Origin: an uncultured Roseburia sp.
GTDB lineage: Bacteria > Bacillota > Clostridia > Lachnospirales > Lachnospiraceae
Direction of reading: 5' to 3'
DNA: 64,000 bases
Assembly: GCA_947088345.1 (NCBI GenBank)
Contig: CAMUGE010000003.1
Span: 1-64,000, forward strand
The first letter of the stretch is position 1, and each line of letters opens with the position of its first letter. This document shows, piece by piece, positions 25,623 through 35,026 of the stretch. The notes under the pieces were generated by a model. The model saw only the letters and a program-made list of their open reading frames with translations, did no database searches and was not told where the DNA came from. The position numbers and the translations under genes are program-made.

Positions 25623-26702
25623 TCACGCCTGATTCTGGTTCATCTTCACAAGCTTCGCCGCCTGGTCCGCCGCAATACACGCGTCAATAATCTCCTGTAT
25701 ATCGCCATTCATCACCCGGTCAAGCTTGTACAGTGTCAGATTAATCCTGTGGTCCGTCACACGGCCCTGCGGAAAATTGTAGGTTCTGATTTTTTCGGAA
25801 CGGTCTCCTGTACCGATCTGGCTCCTCCTCGCCTGCGCTTCCGCGTCGTGCGCTTTCTGGCACTCCATATCATAGAGTTTTGCACGCAGCAGCGCAAATG
25901 CTTTCGCCTTATTTTGAAGCTGCGATTTTTCCGTCTGGCTGTATACGACAATCCCTGTCGGATAATGCGTCAGACGCACCGCGGAATCTGTCGTATTGAC
26001 GCACTGTCCGCCGTTTCCGGACGCACGCATGACGTCAATGCGGATATCTTTCTCGTCAATCTCGACTTCTACCTCCTCGGCCTCCGGCATCACTGCGACA
26101 CTGATTGTGGAAGTGTGGATTCGTCCGCCCGACTCTGTTTCCGGCACACGCTGCACACGATGCACGCCGGATTCATATTTCATCACAGAATAAGCGCCCG
26201 CTCCTGTAAGCATAAACGTAACGCTCTTCATCCCGCCGATTCCTGTCTCATCCACTTCCATTAACTCCGACTTCCAGTTCCTGCCCTCGGCGTAGTGCTG
26301 GTACATACGATAGATTTCAGCGGCAAAAAGCGCTGCCTCATCCCCGCCTGCTCCGGCACGTATCTCAACGATTACATTCTTATCGTCATTCGGATCTTTT
26401 GGCAAAAGAAGAATTTTTAACTGTGTTGTAAGCTCCTCTACCCTGCTTTTCGCATCGTTTAATTCCTCTTTTGCCATCTCGCGCATCTCTTCGTCCGATT
26501 CTTCCTCTAACATGGCAAGCGAATCCTCTATGTTCTGATTACACTGTTTATATTCCCTGTAGGCCTCCACAATTGGCGTCAGATCGCTCTGCTCTTTCAT
26601 TAGCTTTCGAAAATGTGCCGGATCGTTCGCCACATCCGGCTCGCTCAGCTCACTCATTAATTCTTCAAATCGGATTAATAAATCTTCTAATCTGTCAAAC
26701 AT
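25623..26702 (-). CDS. prfA: Peptide chain release factor 1
   Basis: The 359-residue RF1 reads UAA and UAG stop codons and releases the chain. The GGQ motif is in [17 protein letters not shown] near residue 232. The stop-codon tripeptide region reads [13 protein letters not shown] near 185; in E. coli RF1 the tripeptide is PAT, here PET. The frame extends to 26747, but ATG 26702 has a GGGAGAG site and gives the family start. PrmC, which methylates the GGQ glutamine, is encoded 51 bases upstream. Confidence 0.97.
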   Translation of the reverse strand: MFDRLEDLLIRFEELMSELSEPDVANDPAHFRKLMKEQSDLTPIVEAYREYKQCNQNIEDSLAMLEEESDEEMREMAKEELNDAKSRVEELTTQLKILLLPKDPNDDKNVIVEIRAGAGGDEAALFAAEIYRMYQHYAEGRNWKSELMEVDETGIGGMKSVTFMLTGAGAYSVMKYESGVHRVQRVPETESGGRIHTSTISVAVMPEAEEVEVEIDEKDIRIDVMRASGNGGQCVNTTDSAVRLTHYPTGIVVYSQTEKSQLQNKAKAFALLRAKLYDMECQKAHDAEAQARRSQIGTGDRSEKIRTYNFPQGRVTDHRINLTLYKLDRVMNGDIQEIIDACIAADQAAKLVKMNQNQA

Positions 26703-26753
26703 TTCTCTCCCTTTCTCTGTCCCGGCAAACTCATTGCCGCCGCACAAAAAACG

Positions 26754-27593
26754 TTATGTACAAACATGCCATTTTCCTGTCGCCACCCGATCATTCTGCG
26801 ACAAATCCCTGATCACGCGGACGTCCGAAAATCCGGCTTCCTGCAGCATTTTGGATACCGCCCCGCCCTGGTCCGCGCCGATCTCAAAAAAGATGCTGCC
26901 GCCGGGATTTAAATGACTGCCGCACTCCGCAATGATCTTTCGGTAAAAATAAAGACCGTCTTCTTTTCCGTCCAGAGCTTCCGGTGGTTCAAACTGCCCG
27001 ACTTCCGGCATCAGGTTCGGAATATCCAGACTTTTAATATACGGCGGGTTTGAGACGATCAAATCAAAAGACCCTGCCACATGATCAAACAGATCGCTGC
27101 GCTCGAAGTTTACTTTTGTTTCATTTATTTTCGCGTTTTCTTTCGCTACATTTAACGCCTGTTTCGAGATATCCGTCGCATACGCGATGATATCAGGCGC
27201 ATAATGAAGAATACTGATGATAATACAGCCGGACCCGGTGCAAAGGTCGAGCACTTTCATCTCCGGCGTTACTGTTTTTAAAACTTCCTCCACTAGAGTC
27301 TCCGTGTCCTGTCTTGGAATCAGCACACTGGAGTTTACCTTAAAACGCAGCCCCATAAATTCCGTTTCCCCAATAATATATTGAAGCGGGACATGTTCTG
27401 CACGCTTTTTTAACGCAATCTGATAGCCGCTTAACTGTTCCTCTGTGGCGTCGTCATCCATATGCAGATAATAGAAATTCCGGTCTATTTTGCATATCAT
27501 CTCAAGAAGACGCCACGCATCGATACGCGCTTCGGCAATCTGCTCTTCTAAAAGGATTTTTTCTCCCATATTTAACATTTCCTGATATGTCAT
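26754..27593 (-). CDS. prmC: Release factor glutamine methyltransferase
   Basis: The 279-residue enzyme methylates the GGQ glutamine of RF1 and RF2. It has an N-terminal helical substrate domain, then PRQDTETLVE near residue 93, the SAM motif VLDLCTGSGCIIISI near 114, and NPPYI near 183. It overlaps the DUF1385 gene by 4 bases (ATGA) and is followed by its substrate gene prfA. Length and motif order are standard. Confidence 0.96.
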   Translation of the reverse strand: MTYQEMLNMGEKILLEEQIAEARIDAWRLLEMICKIDRNFYYLHMDDDATEEQLSGYQIALKKRAEHVPLQYIIGETEFMGLRFKVNSSVLIPRQDTETLVEEVLKTVTPEMKVLDLCTGSGCIIISILHYAPDIIAYATDISKQALNVAKENAKINETKVNFERSDLFDHVAGSFDLIVSNPPYIKSLDIPNLMPEVGQFEPPEALDGKEDGLYFYRKIIAECGSHLNPGGSIFFEIGADQGGAVSKMLQEAGFSDVRVIRDLSQNDRVATGKWHVCT

Positions 27594-28606
27594 ACTGCTT
27601 CCTTCCGCATCTCTTCCAGATATGCTCTCCAGTCAAAAACAGCCTCCACAGAGGCGATTCCCACCTCTATCATTGCATCCTCCGGTTCTCTTGTCGTCAA
27701 TTTCTGAAGAAGAAGTCCCGGCTTGCTTAATAGATTGACAAAAAAATTATCGCTGCGCCCGGCAAGGCGGATAAATTCATAAGAAACCCCGGCAATCACA
27801 GGAATTAAAATCAGACGCAGCAACAGACGAAAGATCACGGATCTGACCTGTATCACCATGAAAAAGAGAATACTGATCAGCATCACAATCAGCAGAAAAC
27901 TGGTTCCGCACCGCTTGTGCAGCCTTGAACTCTTTCTGACATTTTCTACGTTTAGTTCCATTCCGTTCTCAATACAATTGATACATTTATGCTCGGCCCC
28001 ATGATACATATACACGCGTCTGATCTCCGGCATCAGCGAAATACCGCCGACATATCCGACAAAGATCAAAAGACGTATCAGCCCCTCAAGCAGCGCAGCT
28101 GCAACAGTGGAATCTATAAACTGCTGAAAAAACAACGAGATGTAGTAGGGCAGAACCAAAAAGATTCCGACTGCAAGCACAATTGCGACTGCAACCGTAA
28201 CGCCCATCAAAAAATCTTCTTTCTTTTTTTCCTTTTGCGCTATCTGCCGCCTCTCCTGTTCAGTGATCTCTTCCTCTTTGTCATCCGTTTCTGTATTTTC
28301 TTTTTTTATTTTTTCTTTTTCTATATTTTCTTTTTTTGTGTTTACATTCTCTTTTTCCTCTTCCTCAAAAAAAGAAGCGGAATAATTCAGCGTTTTCATT
28401 CCAAGCACAAGCGATTCCACAAAGTTAAATACGCCGCGCACAACGGGCAGCTTCTTTATTTTCTTTTTTCCGTTTCCGCTTCCATACTGCGATTTTTCTA
28501 CTATGATTTCCCCGTCAGACTTTCTCACTGCTACGGCGTACCTGTTTTGATTTTTCATCATTACGCCCTCCATAACCGCCTGACCGCCGATTCCCGAATA
28601 TTTCAT
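27590..28606 (-). CDS. DUF1385 family membrane protein
   Basis: The 338-residue integral membrane protein of unknown function is recognised from its N-terminal GIGGQAVMEGVMMKN signature. A Lys/Glu-rich stretch of about 50 residues (95-145) precedes several membrane helices. HGAEHKCINCIENG near 208 carries the family His and Cys residues. The ATG at 28606 is used; the frame opens at a TTG 9 bases upstream. Neither has a strong ribosome site. Gene order rpmE-DUF1385-prmC-prfA is common in Clostridia. Confidence 0.87.
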   Translation of the reverse strand: MKYSGIGGQAVMEGVMMKNQNRYAVAVRKSDGEIIVEKSQYGSGNGKKKIKKLPVVRGVFNFVESLVLGMKTLNYSASFFEEEEKENVNTKKENIEKEKIKKENTETDDKEEEITEQERRQIAQKEKKKEDFLMGVTVAVAIVLAVGIFLVLPYYISLFFQQFIDSTVAAALLEGLIRLLIFVGYVGGISLMPEIRRVYMYHGAEHKCINCIENGMELNVENVRKSSRLHKRCGTSFLLIVMLISILFFMVIQVRSVIFRLLLRLILIPVIAGVSYEFIRLAGRSDNFFVNLLSKPGLLLQKLTTREPEDAMIEVGIASVEAVFDWRAYLEEMRKEAV

Positions 28607-28644
28607 ATGCACCAAATATCTTTCTTTTTACTGTGACATAACAC

Positions 28645-28690
28645 AAAAGCCGATCACGGCATAACCTACGGTTATGCCGCAACCGACTTT
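28645..28690 (-). terminator. Terminator or attenuator after rpmE
   Basis: On the minus strand a perfect 10-pair stem (CGGCATAACC/GGTTATGCCG, 3-base loop) is extended by about 10 more pairs with wobbles and ends in TTTT. It lies 37 bases after rpmE and 39 bases before DUF1385. The downstream operon has little room for its own promoter, so partial read-through is likely. Confidence 0.75.
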
Positions 28691-28726
28691 CGTGTATAAA
28701 AACATCTGACTAGCAGACATGTCCGT

Positions 28727-28927
28727 TTACTTGATTCCGTATTTGCGATTGAATTTATCAATACGTCCGCGTGCCTGAGCTGCTTTCTGCTGGCCTGTAT
28801 AAAACGGATGGCACTTTGAGCAGATTTCAACGTGGATATCCTGCTTTGTGGAACCCGTTACAAATGTATTACCGCAGTTACAGGTCACTGTTGCCTGATA
28901 GTAATCCGGATGGATCTCTTTCTTCAT
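28727..28927 (-). CDS. rpmE: 50S ribosomal protein L31, zinc-binding type
   Basis: The 66-residue ribosomal protein is of the zinc-containing (C+) form: cysteines in TCNCGNTF and [10 protein letters not shown]. The frame opens at 28936, but ATG 28927 has AGAGG 8 bases upstream and gives the family start MKKEIHPDY. The gene has a strong promoter and a leader of about 120 bases. Confidence 0.97.
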   Translation of the reverse strand: MKKEIHPDYYQATVTCNCGNTFVTGSTKQDIHVEICSKCHPFYTGQQKAAQARGRIDKFNRKYGIK

Positions 28928-28936
28928 AATTATCAC

Positions 28937-29050
28937 CTCTTCATATTCTTATCGTTTTTCTAAGTACCCTGCCGAACCCTTGTACCCGTATACCCGATCC
29001 GTATATGGCACTTTTTGCAGAGATCGGAATTTTCCTGCCAAAATAACAGC
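28937..29050 (-). promoter_or_regulatory. Structured 5' leader of rpmE (candidate)
   Basis: About 115 bases between promoter and ribosome site. The segments CCGATC and GATCGG (28994-28999 and 29022-29027) can pair, and GGGTAC occurs twice near the 3' side. Autogenous L31 leaders are known in several bacterial groups; this one is suggested only by length, position and pairing. Confidence 0.35.
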
Positions 29051-29056
29051 TTATTT

Positions 29057-29085
29057 ATAATAGCACACCTGCTTTGGAAATGCAA
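29057..29085 (-). promoter_or_regulatory. Promoter for rpmE
   Basis: On the minus strand TTGCAT, 17 bases, TATTAT, each five of six consensus matches. It lies just after the stop of the small gene at 29103. Confidence 0.75.
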
Positions 29086-29102
29086 GGGGTTTTACGCACA
29101 TT

Positions 29103-29300
29103 TTATATCGTCTTAATACGCATTGTTTTTTTCAGATAACCCGTCTGTTTGTTCAGTTTTTTTGCGTATTTGGATTTATACTTTGCCGGAACTTTAAATA
29201 CCGCTTTTTTGTCTATATTGCAGAAAGCGCCCCAGCCGAATTTGGGAACCGCGCCAAAAAACAGCGTCTGTACGTTACGCTTTTTTCTTTTTTCTGCCAT
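29103..29300 (-). CDS. Small protein like the C-terminal cap of a leucine-rich surface protein
   Basis: The 65-residue basic protein starts MAEKRKKRNVQT. Its segment DKKAVFKVPAKYKSKYAKK and the TGYLKKTMRIK ending resemble the extreme C-terminus of BspA-type leucine-rich repeat surface proteins of Lachnospiraceae. No repeats or signal peptide precede it, so it may be a remnant of a larger gene. The start is uncertain: the frame opens at 29321, where AAGGAGG is too close to the ATG, while ATG 29300 has GAGAGG 8 bases upstream. Whether it is expressed is unknown. Confidence 0.4.
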   Translation of the reverse strand: MAEKRKKRNVQTLFFGAVPKFGWGAFCNIDKKAVFKVPAKYKSKYAKKLNKQTGYLKKTMRIKTI

Positions 29301-29504
29301 TCCTCTCACCTCTCTTACCATTGCCTCCTTAAATTGACCGCCTCGATACTGTCCTGGCAGGAAAGCAGGATTTGCGGTTTAATTGCTTCCATTTCATAGA
29401 AATATCATATCGCTCTTTGTCAGACCAGGCAACCTAAATACGTAATAATATCAAATACATGGTTTCAGGATTTCCATTTGAAAAGCCTTTCTATATAAAA
29501 TTCC

Positions 29505-29535
29505 ACGCCGCAAAAACATAATATTTCTGCGGCGT
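29505..29535 (-). terminator. Intrinsic terminator of rho
   Basis: On the minus strand ACGCCGCA pairs with TGCGGCGT (8 pairs, 15-base loop), then GGAATTTTATAT. It begins 12 bases after the rho stop. Between it and the small gene at 29300 (about 200 bases) nothing convincing is seen. Confidence 0.7.
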
Positions 29536-29547
29536 AACTGAAATCTG

Positions 29548-31305
29548 CTATAGTATCCGATTTTTCTTTACCATTCCGATGTACTCGCGGTTTGTCCTTG
29601 TCCGCGCAAACATATTTAAAATATTTTCTACCGCATCATCCGTGCGCATCCCGTTGATTGCCTTGCGCATAATATCTACCGCCTCCCTCTCCTCTGCATT
29701 TAAGAGCAGATCCTCGCGTCTGGTGCCGGACTTTACGATATCAATTGCAGGGAAGACGCGCTTCTCGGAGAGTTTACGGTCAAGCACAAGCTCCATATTT
29801 CCGGTGCCCTTAAATTCCTCAAATACAACATCGTCCATTTTGCTTCCGGTGTCGACAAGCGCAGTCGCTAAAATCGTAAGACTGCCGCCCTCTCTCATTT
29901 TGCGCGCCGCGCCGAAAAAGCGTTTGGGCATATGCAGCGCCGCCGGGTCAAGACCGCCGGATAAGGTACGTCCGCTTGGCGGCACAATTAAATTGTAGGC
30001 CCTTGCAAGCCTTGTGATACTGTCAAGCAAAATCATAACGTCTCTGCCGTGCTCGACAAGACGTTTTGCGCGCTCAATCACCATCTCGGATACACGCTTG
30101 TGATGCTCCGGAAGCTCGTCAAAGGTGGAATAGATCACCTCCACATTTTTTCCTTCAATCGCTTCTTTGATATCGGTTACTTCCTCCGGACGCTCGTCGA
30201 TTAACAGTATAATCAGGTGCATATCCGGATTTCCTGTCGTTACGGATTTTGCGATTTCTTTCAACAATGTTGTCTTTCCGGCTTTCGGCTGCGAGACAAT
30301 CATCCCTCTCTGCCCTTTTCCGATGGGAGACACAAGGTCCACAATACGCATGGCGACGCTGCAGCCGGAGCGCTCTAAGCGTATCCGCTCATTCGGAAAA
30401 ATCGGCGTTAAGTCCTCAAAATTCTTTCTGCGCTGAATCACATTCGGCTGATAGCCGTTTACGGCTGTGACATACAATAACGCCGCAAATTTTTCCTGCT
30501 GTGTGCGCACCCTTGTATTTCCCACAATGATATCGCCTGTTTTCAGGCAGAATTTGCGAATCTGCGTCGGCGACACATAGACGTCGTTCTCGCCCGGCAG
30601 ATAATTTGCACAGCGGATAAAACCGTATCCGTCCGGCATCACTTCTAAAATTCCATTGGCCGTCATCCCGCTGTCTAAATGCTCTAAAGATTCCTCGTCC
30701 GATCTTGCGTAACGTTCCGCCGGCTGCTGTTCGGTGCGCTCTCTTACCGTCTCCGCGCCGCGCATTTCCGGACGCTCCCGCTGCTCGGCGCGCCCTCTGT
30801 ACGGGTCGCTGTTTCGCACTTCTGTCCGATCTCTTTGCGCGTCTGCACTGCCGCGCGATAATTCCGCGCGTTCTCTTTGTGTCTCCGCACTGTTTCTAAC
30901 TGTTTCCGCGCGCTCTCTGTAAATATCCGCACTGAATCTCGCTTCTGCATTCGCACGGCCCGACTGCACGCGCTCTCTGTAATTCTCCGCATTCGCGCGC
31001 GTCTCCAATCGTTCCCTCGAAATTTCTGTATTCTCACGCGTTTCCATCTGTTCCCTGTCATTCTCCGCATTCCTTTGCGCTGTCTGTATCTCCGCACGAT
31101 CCGCTGTACCGAGTGTTCCCGCATCGCCTGCACCGTCAGACTCCTGCGTTGTCTGCTGTCGTTTTTCCTGTTCCACACGCTCGTCTTCTTTTAACATCAA
31201 TTCTACCAAATCATTCTTTTTCATCGCGGAGACGCCTTTTAAACCGCGCGCTCTCGCAAGATCTTTTAACACTACAACCGAAAGACTCTCATATTTTTCT
31301 CTCAT
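29548..31305 (-). CDS. rho: Transcription termination factor Rho with Arg/Glu-rich insertion
   Basis: The 585-residue hexameric RNA helicase ends transcription. The N-terminal helix bundle (1-42) is followed by an unusual low-complexity segment at about 45-205 with repeating units such as [20 protein letters not shown]. The RNA-binding cold-shock fold begins near 213 ([14 protein letters not shown]). The ATPase carries Walker [12 protein letters not shown] near 340 and [11 protein letters not shown] later. The insertion is built from near-repeated codons. The frame opens at 31323, but ATG 31305 has CAGGAG 7 bases upstream. A TATAAT-type -10 lies at 31374-31379. Confidence 0.95.
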   Translation of the reverse strand: MREKYESLSVVVLKDLARARGLKGVSAMKKNDLVELMLKEDERVEQEKRQQTTQESDGAGDAGTLGTADRAEIQTAQRNAENDREQMETRENTEISRERLETRANAENYRERVQSGRANAEARFSADIYRERAETVRNSAETQRERAELSRGSADAQRDRTEVRNSDPYRGRAEQRERPEMRGAETVRERTEQQPAERYARSDEESLEHLDSGMTANGILEVMPDGYGFIRCANYLPGENDVYVSPTQIRKFCLKTGDIIVGNTRVRTQQEKFAALLYVTAVNGYQPNVIQRRKNFEDLTPIFPNERIRLERSGCSVAMRIVDLVSPIGKGQRGMIVSQPKAGKTTLLKEIAKSVTTGNPDMHLIILLIDERPEEVTDIKEAIEGKNVEVIYSTFDELPEHHKRVSEMVIERAKRLVEHGRDVMILLDSITRLARAYNLIVPPSGRTLSGGLDPAALHMPKRFFGAARKMREGGSLTILATALVDTGSKMDDVVFEEFKGTGNMELVLDRKLSEKRVFPAIDIVKSGTRREDLLLNAEEREAVDIMRKAINGMRTDDAVENILNMFARTRTNREYIGMVKKNRIL

Positions 31306-31413
31306 CTGATGACTCCTGTTCATTTATTGTTCGGGATAACTGTCGATATGACAAGTGAACTTACGATACCTGTATTATACACCTTTTTTTCAAAATAGGA
31401 AGCCCTAATTTGC

Positions 31414-31442
31414 TTGATTTGTAAAAATATTGGTGATATGAT
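31414..31442 (+). promoter_or_regulatory. Promoter for the malic enzyme gene
   Basis: TTGATT, 17 bases, TATGAT, 54 bases before the start codon. Divergent from rho. Confidence 0.6.
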
Positions 31443-31495
31443 AGGAAAAGCACAGAGAAATAAGAACTGAACAGAAAAAGGAAACGAGGTTATCT

Positions 31496-32653
31496 ATGGA
31501 ACATCAGAATTTCGCCGAACAGGCGCTCAACATGCATAAAGAATGGAACGGAAAACTCAGTACTACCGCAAAGTCGAAAGTCAGTTCAAGAAAAGACCTG
31601 GCCATCGCCTACACGCCCGGCGTCGCCGAACCGTGCAAAGTAATTGCAAAAGACAAAGAGGCCGCCTATACTTACACAATAAAAGCGAATACCATCGCCG
31701 TCGTATCGGACGGAAGCGCGGTACTCGGCCTTGGCAATATCGGCCCTTATGCGGCCATGCCTGTGATGGAGGGAAAATGCGTCCTGTTTAAGGAATTTGG
31801 CGATGTCAACGCCGTTCCGATCTGTCTTGACACACAGGATACCGACGAAATCATCGCCGCGGTAAAAAATATTGCCCCCGCTTTCGGAGGCATCAATCTT
31901 GAAGATATCTCGGCTCCTCGCTGCTTTGAAATTGAAGAGCGATTAAAGGAAATGCTTGACATCCCCGTATTTCACGACGACCAGCATGGAACGGCCATTG
32001 TCGTTCTGGCCGGTATTATCAACGCGCTGCGTGTCACCGGAAAGAAAAAAGAACTTTGTAAAGTCGTTGTCAACGGCGCAGGCTCGGCCGGAATTGCAAT
32101 CGCAAAACTTTTGCTCACCTACGGTTTTACCGATATCACAATGTGCGACAAAGACGGAATCCTGACAAAGGACAGTCAGAATTTAAACTGGATGCAGAAG
32201 AAAATGACAGAATGCACAAATCTGTCAGGCAGACACGGTACTTTAGCCGACGCGTTTGTCGGCGCCGATATATTTGTCGGCGTCTCAGCGCCCAATATTG
32301 TGACGCCGGATATGGTTTCCTCGATGAACCAAGATTCCATCCTGTTTGCCATGGCGAATCCCGTTCCGGAAATTATGCCGGATCTGGCCAAAGCAGCGGG
32401 CGCGCGTATCGTCGGCACAGGGCGCAGCGATTTCCCAAACCAGATCAACAATGTCATCGCATTCCCGGGTATTTTTAAAGGCGCTCTCGAGGGACGCGCA
32501 TCCCAAATTACCGAAAAAATGAAATTAGCGGCCGCAAATGCACTTGCAAATCTTGTGACAAACGAAGAGCTCTCAGATGACTTTATCATGCCGGAAGCAT
32601 TTGATCCAAGAGTAGCTTCGGCTGTCAGCGAAGCGGTAAAATCCAATATTTAA
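31496..32653 (+). CDS. NAD(P)-dependent malic enzyme
   Basis: The 385-residue enzyme decarboxylates malate to pyruvate. It is the short, bacterial type. Visible features: IAYTPGVAEPC near residue 38, KANTIAVVSDGSAVLGLGNIGP near 63, FHDDQHGTA near 160 (metal and catalytic residues) and the Rossmann motif VVVNGAGSAGIAIAKLL near 190. Coenzyme choice is not certain. GAGG lies 6 bases before ATG. DUF4364 follows after 23 bases. Confidence 0.95.
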   Translation: MEHQNFAEQALNMHKEWNGKLSTTAKSKVSSRKDLAIAYTPGVAEPCKVIAKDKEAAYTYTIKANTIAVVSDGSAVLGLGNIGPYAAMPVMEGKCVLFKEFGDVNAVPICLDTQDTDEIIAAVKNIAPAFGGINLEDISAPRCFEIEERLKEMLDIPVFHDDQHGTAIVVLAGIINALRVTGKKKELCKVVVNGAGSAGIAIAKLLLTYGFTDITMCDKDGILTKDSQNLNWMQKKMTECTNLSGRHGTLADAFVGADIFVGVSAPNIVTPDMVSSMNQDSILFAMANPVPEIMPDLAKAAGARIVGTGRSDFPNQINNVIAFPGIFKGALEGRASQITEKMKLAAANALANLVTNEELSDDFIMPEAFDPRVASAVSEAVKSNI

Positions 32654-32676
32654 GAGAGAACGGAGCAGCTTATTCT

Positions 32677-33192
32677 ATGGCAAAACCAGTGACCATATAC
32701 AAACTTACCATATTAAATTTGCTGGACAAGGTGGATTTTCCACTGACTAACACACAGATATCCGATTTTTTTCTGGAATACGGCTATACGGATTACTTTC
32801 ACGTACAGCAGACGATCCACGATTTGGCGGAAGCAAACCTGCTAAACGCCGGGGCTTTCCGAAACAGAACTCTTTATCATTTAACGGACTCCGGAAAAGA
32901 AACGCTTAACATGCTCTCTGAGAAACTGACTGACTCGATCCGATCGGATACGGCTGCCTACCTCGCCAAAAACAGCACGTCCATGCGCCTGGCAAACACC
33001 TTGTTTTCTGATTATGCCAAAACGCCGGAAAACGATTATGCCGTCCATTTGGAACTGGCCGAACATGGAAAAAGCAAGATCGACCTGACGATCACGGTTG
33101 CAAAACAAAGACAGGCAAAAGCCATCTGTGAAAACTGGGAAAAGCAAAACGAGGCTGTCTATACTTATCTGATGGATCTTTTGATGAAGTAA
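32677..33192 (+). CDS. DUF4364 family winged-helix-like protein
   Basis: The 171-residue protein is recognised as DUF4364, a Clostridia family. The N-terminal 85 residues look like a winged helix (TNTQISDFFLEYGYTDYFHVQQTIHDLAEANLL, then a wing), and a C-terminal alpha/beta part may bind a ligand. It may be a transcription regulator; targets are unknown. It sits 23 bases after the malic enzyme stop in the same direction and converges on the gltD-linked small gene. Confidence 0.82.
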   Translation: MAKPVTIYKLTILNLLDKVDFPLTNTQISDFFLEYGYTDYFHVQQTIHDLAEANLLNAGAFRNRTLYHLTDSGKETLNMLSEKLTDSIRSDTAAYLAKNSTSMRLANTLFSDYAKTPENDYAVHLELAEHGKSKIDLTITVAKQRQAKAICENWEKQNEAVYTYLMDLLMK

Positions 33193-33205
33193 GACAGCCC
33201 GCTGT

Positions 33206-33517
33206 TTAATTTCCGAAAAATCCGGACAACAAGCCGTCAAATTCTCTCACACGGCCTGTCACCTCGTCGATCGCACCAGAAAGTTCATCGACGCTCTCAA
33301 GCAGGTTCTGTGTTGTCGAGACGGTATTGTTGATGCCGTCGATGTCAATTTCTTTTATTTTTGCAGCAGTGTCATCCAGAACGGATGACATCTGCTTCAG
33401 AGAACCTGCAAGCATCGCCATAATTGCAAACATCACCGCAACCAAAACGGCAAGCAGACCTGTAATCAGCTTCTGTACTTTTAATTGTTTTCTTGTTTCC
33501 TGTAATAACTCTTCCAC
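33206..33517 (-). CDS. Small membrane-anchored coiled-coil protein
   Basis: The 103-residue protein has one membrane helix at about 17-40 (LITGLLAVLVAVMFAIMAML), then a helical tail with heptads (VLDDTAAKIKEIDIDGINN, LLESVDELSGAIDEV). Topology suggests a single-pass anchor with an extended coil. The start is GTG at 33517, with GGAGG 5 bases upstream; the frame opens at another GTG at 33529. It follows gltD by 20 bases, so it may be co-transcribed with gltBD. No function is known. Confidence 0.65.
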   Translation of the reverse strand: MEELLQETRKQLKVQKLITGLLAVLVAVMFAIMAMLAGSLKQMSSVLDDTAAKIKEIDIDGINNTVSTTQNLLESVDELSGAIDEVTGRVREFDGLLSGFFGN

Positions 33518-33537
33518 GCTTCCCTCCACTATTTTCG

Positions 33538-35025
33538 TTACGATAAATACGAATATCCCATCAGGCTTATATCCACTTCACGGGCGGCCTCGCGCCCTTC
33601 CCTGATCGCCCATACCACAAGCGACTGCCCGCGGCGCACATCACCGGCGGCAAATACATGTTTCACACTGGACGCATATCCCCCTTTTGCAGTGGCAATA
33701 TTGGTCCTGTCATCCAGATTTACGCCAAATGCTTCCGCAATATATTTTTCGGCTCCCAGAAAACCTGCTGCAATCAGCACAAGATTCGCCTCGATTTTCT
33801 GTTCGGAACCTGCCGCCTCCTCCATCACCATGCGGCCTGTCTTTTCATCTTTTTTCTGCTCCAGCCGCACTGTGATCAACCCGCAGAGATTGCCGCTTTT
33901 ATCCTTTAAAAATTCCTTTACCGTCGTCTGGTAAACGCGCGGATCATGACCAAAAACGGCGATTGCCTCTTTCTGCCCGTAATCGGTCTTAGCTGTTTTC
34001 GGCCACTGCGGCCACGGATTGTCATCTGATCTTGTATCCGGCGCTTTTGGCATCATTTCCAGCTGAACCACGCTCGCACAGCCATGCCGGACGGCCGTTG
34101 CAACACAGTCGTTTCCGGTATCGCCGCCGCCTATAATCACAACTTTTTTATTTTTGGCAGAAATATATGCATTGTCTTTTAAATCCGAATCAAGCAGACT
34201 TTTTGTCGTCGCTCTCAAAAAATCAACTGCATAATAAATCCCTTTTGCATCTCTTCCCGGCGCTTTGATATCGCGCGGTTTCTTTGCTCCACAGGCTAAA
34301 ATAATCCGGTCAAATTCTTTTAAAACTTTTGCCGCTTTCATGTCTTTCCCGACATCAACCCCTGTGATAAACTCTATGCCCTCTTCTCTCATAATATTCA
34401 CTTTGCGCTCAATCACCCATTTCTCCAGCTTCATATTGGGAATGCCATACATTAAAAGCCCTCCGATCCTGTCGTCCCGCTCGTAGACCGTAACAGAATG
34501 TCCTCTTTTGTTCAGCTGGTCGGCTGCGGCAAGGCCCGCCGGCCCAGAGCCTATCACCGCAACTTTTTTACCGGTCCTCACTCTCGGCGTTTTTGCATCT
34601 GCGTAGCCTTTTGCGTATGCCTTTTCGATAATACCAAGCTCGTTTGCCTTGCATGTAACCGGCTTATCCCAGTGCCCGCAGGTACATGCCGCCTCACAGA
34701 GAGCGGGACAGACGCGCGCCGTAAACTCCGGAAAGTTATTTGTCTTTTTTAAACGGTTGTAAGCCTGTTCCCAGTTCCCCGTATAGATCAGATCGTTCCA
34801 TTCCGGGACGAGATTGTGCAGCGGACAACCGCTTGTCATCCCCATAATCGTCATGCCCGACTGGCAAAACGGCACGCCGCAGTTCATACAGCGGGCAGCC
34901 TGCTGCGCCTGGCACGCCTCGGAAAGCGGCGTATGAAATTCGCTGTAATCTGCAATCCGCTCTTTTGGGTCAACCTCGCGCGCATCCGCTCTGTTTATTT
35001 CCATAAATCCTGTTGCTTTTCCCAT
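33538..35025 (-). CDS. gltD: Glutamate synthase (NADPH) small subunit
   Basis: The 495-residue FAD and Fe-S subunit passes electrons from NADPH to GltB. The N-terminal cysteines lie in CMNCGVPFCQSG and CPLHN near residue 45-70, with a further group in CPALCEAACTCG. FAD and NAD(P) sites are VAVIGSGPAGLAAADQL near 152 and VVIIGGGDTGNDCVATA near 292. Its ATG is one base after the gltB stop. AAAGGAG lies 5 bases before ATG. Confidence 0.96.
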   Translation of the reverse strand: MGKATGFMEINRADAREVDPKERIADYSEFHTPLSEACQAQQAARCMNCGVPFCQSGMTIMGMTSGCPLHNLVPEWNDLIYTGNWEQAYNRLKKTNNFPEFTARVCPALCEAACTCGHWDKPVTCKANELGIIEKAYAKGYADAKTPRVRTGKKVAVIGSGPAGLAAADQLNKRGHSVTVYERDDRIGGLLMYGIPNMKLEKWVIERKVNIMREEGIEFITGVDVGKDMKAAKVLKEFDRIILACGAKKPRDIKAPGRDAKGIYYAVDFLRATTKSLLDSDLKDNAYISAKNKKVVIIGGGDTGNDCVATAVRHGCASVVQLEMMPKAPDTRSDDNPWPQWPKTAKTDYGQKEAIAVFGHDPRVYQTTVKEFLKDKSGNLCGLITVRLEQKKDEKTGRMVMEEAAGSEQKIEANLVLIAAGFLGAEKYIAEAFGVNLDDRTNIATAKGGYASSVKHVFAAGDVRRGQSLVVWAIREGREAAREVDISLMGYSYLS

Positions 35026-35026
35026 G

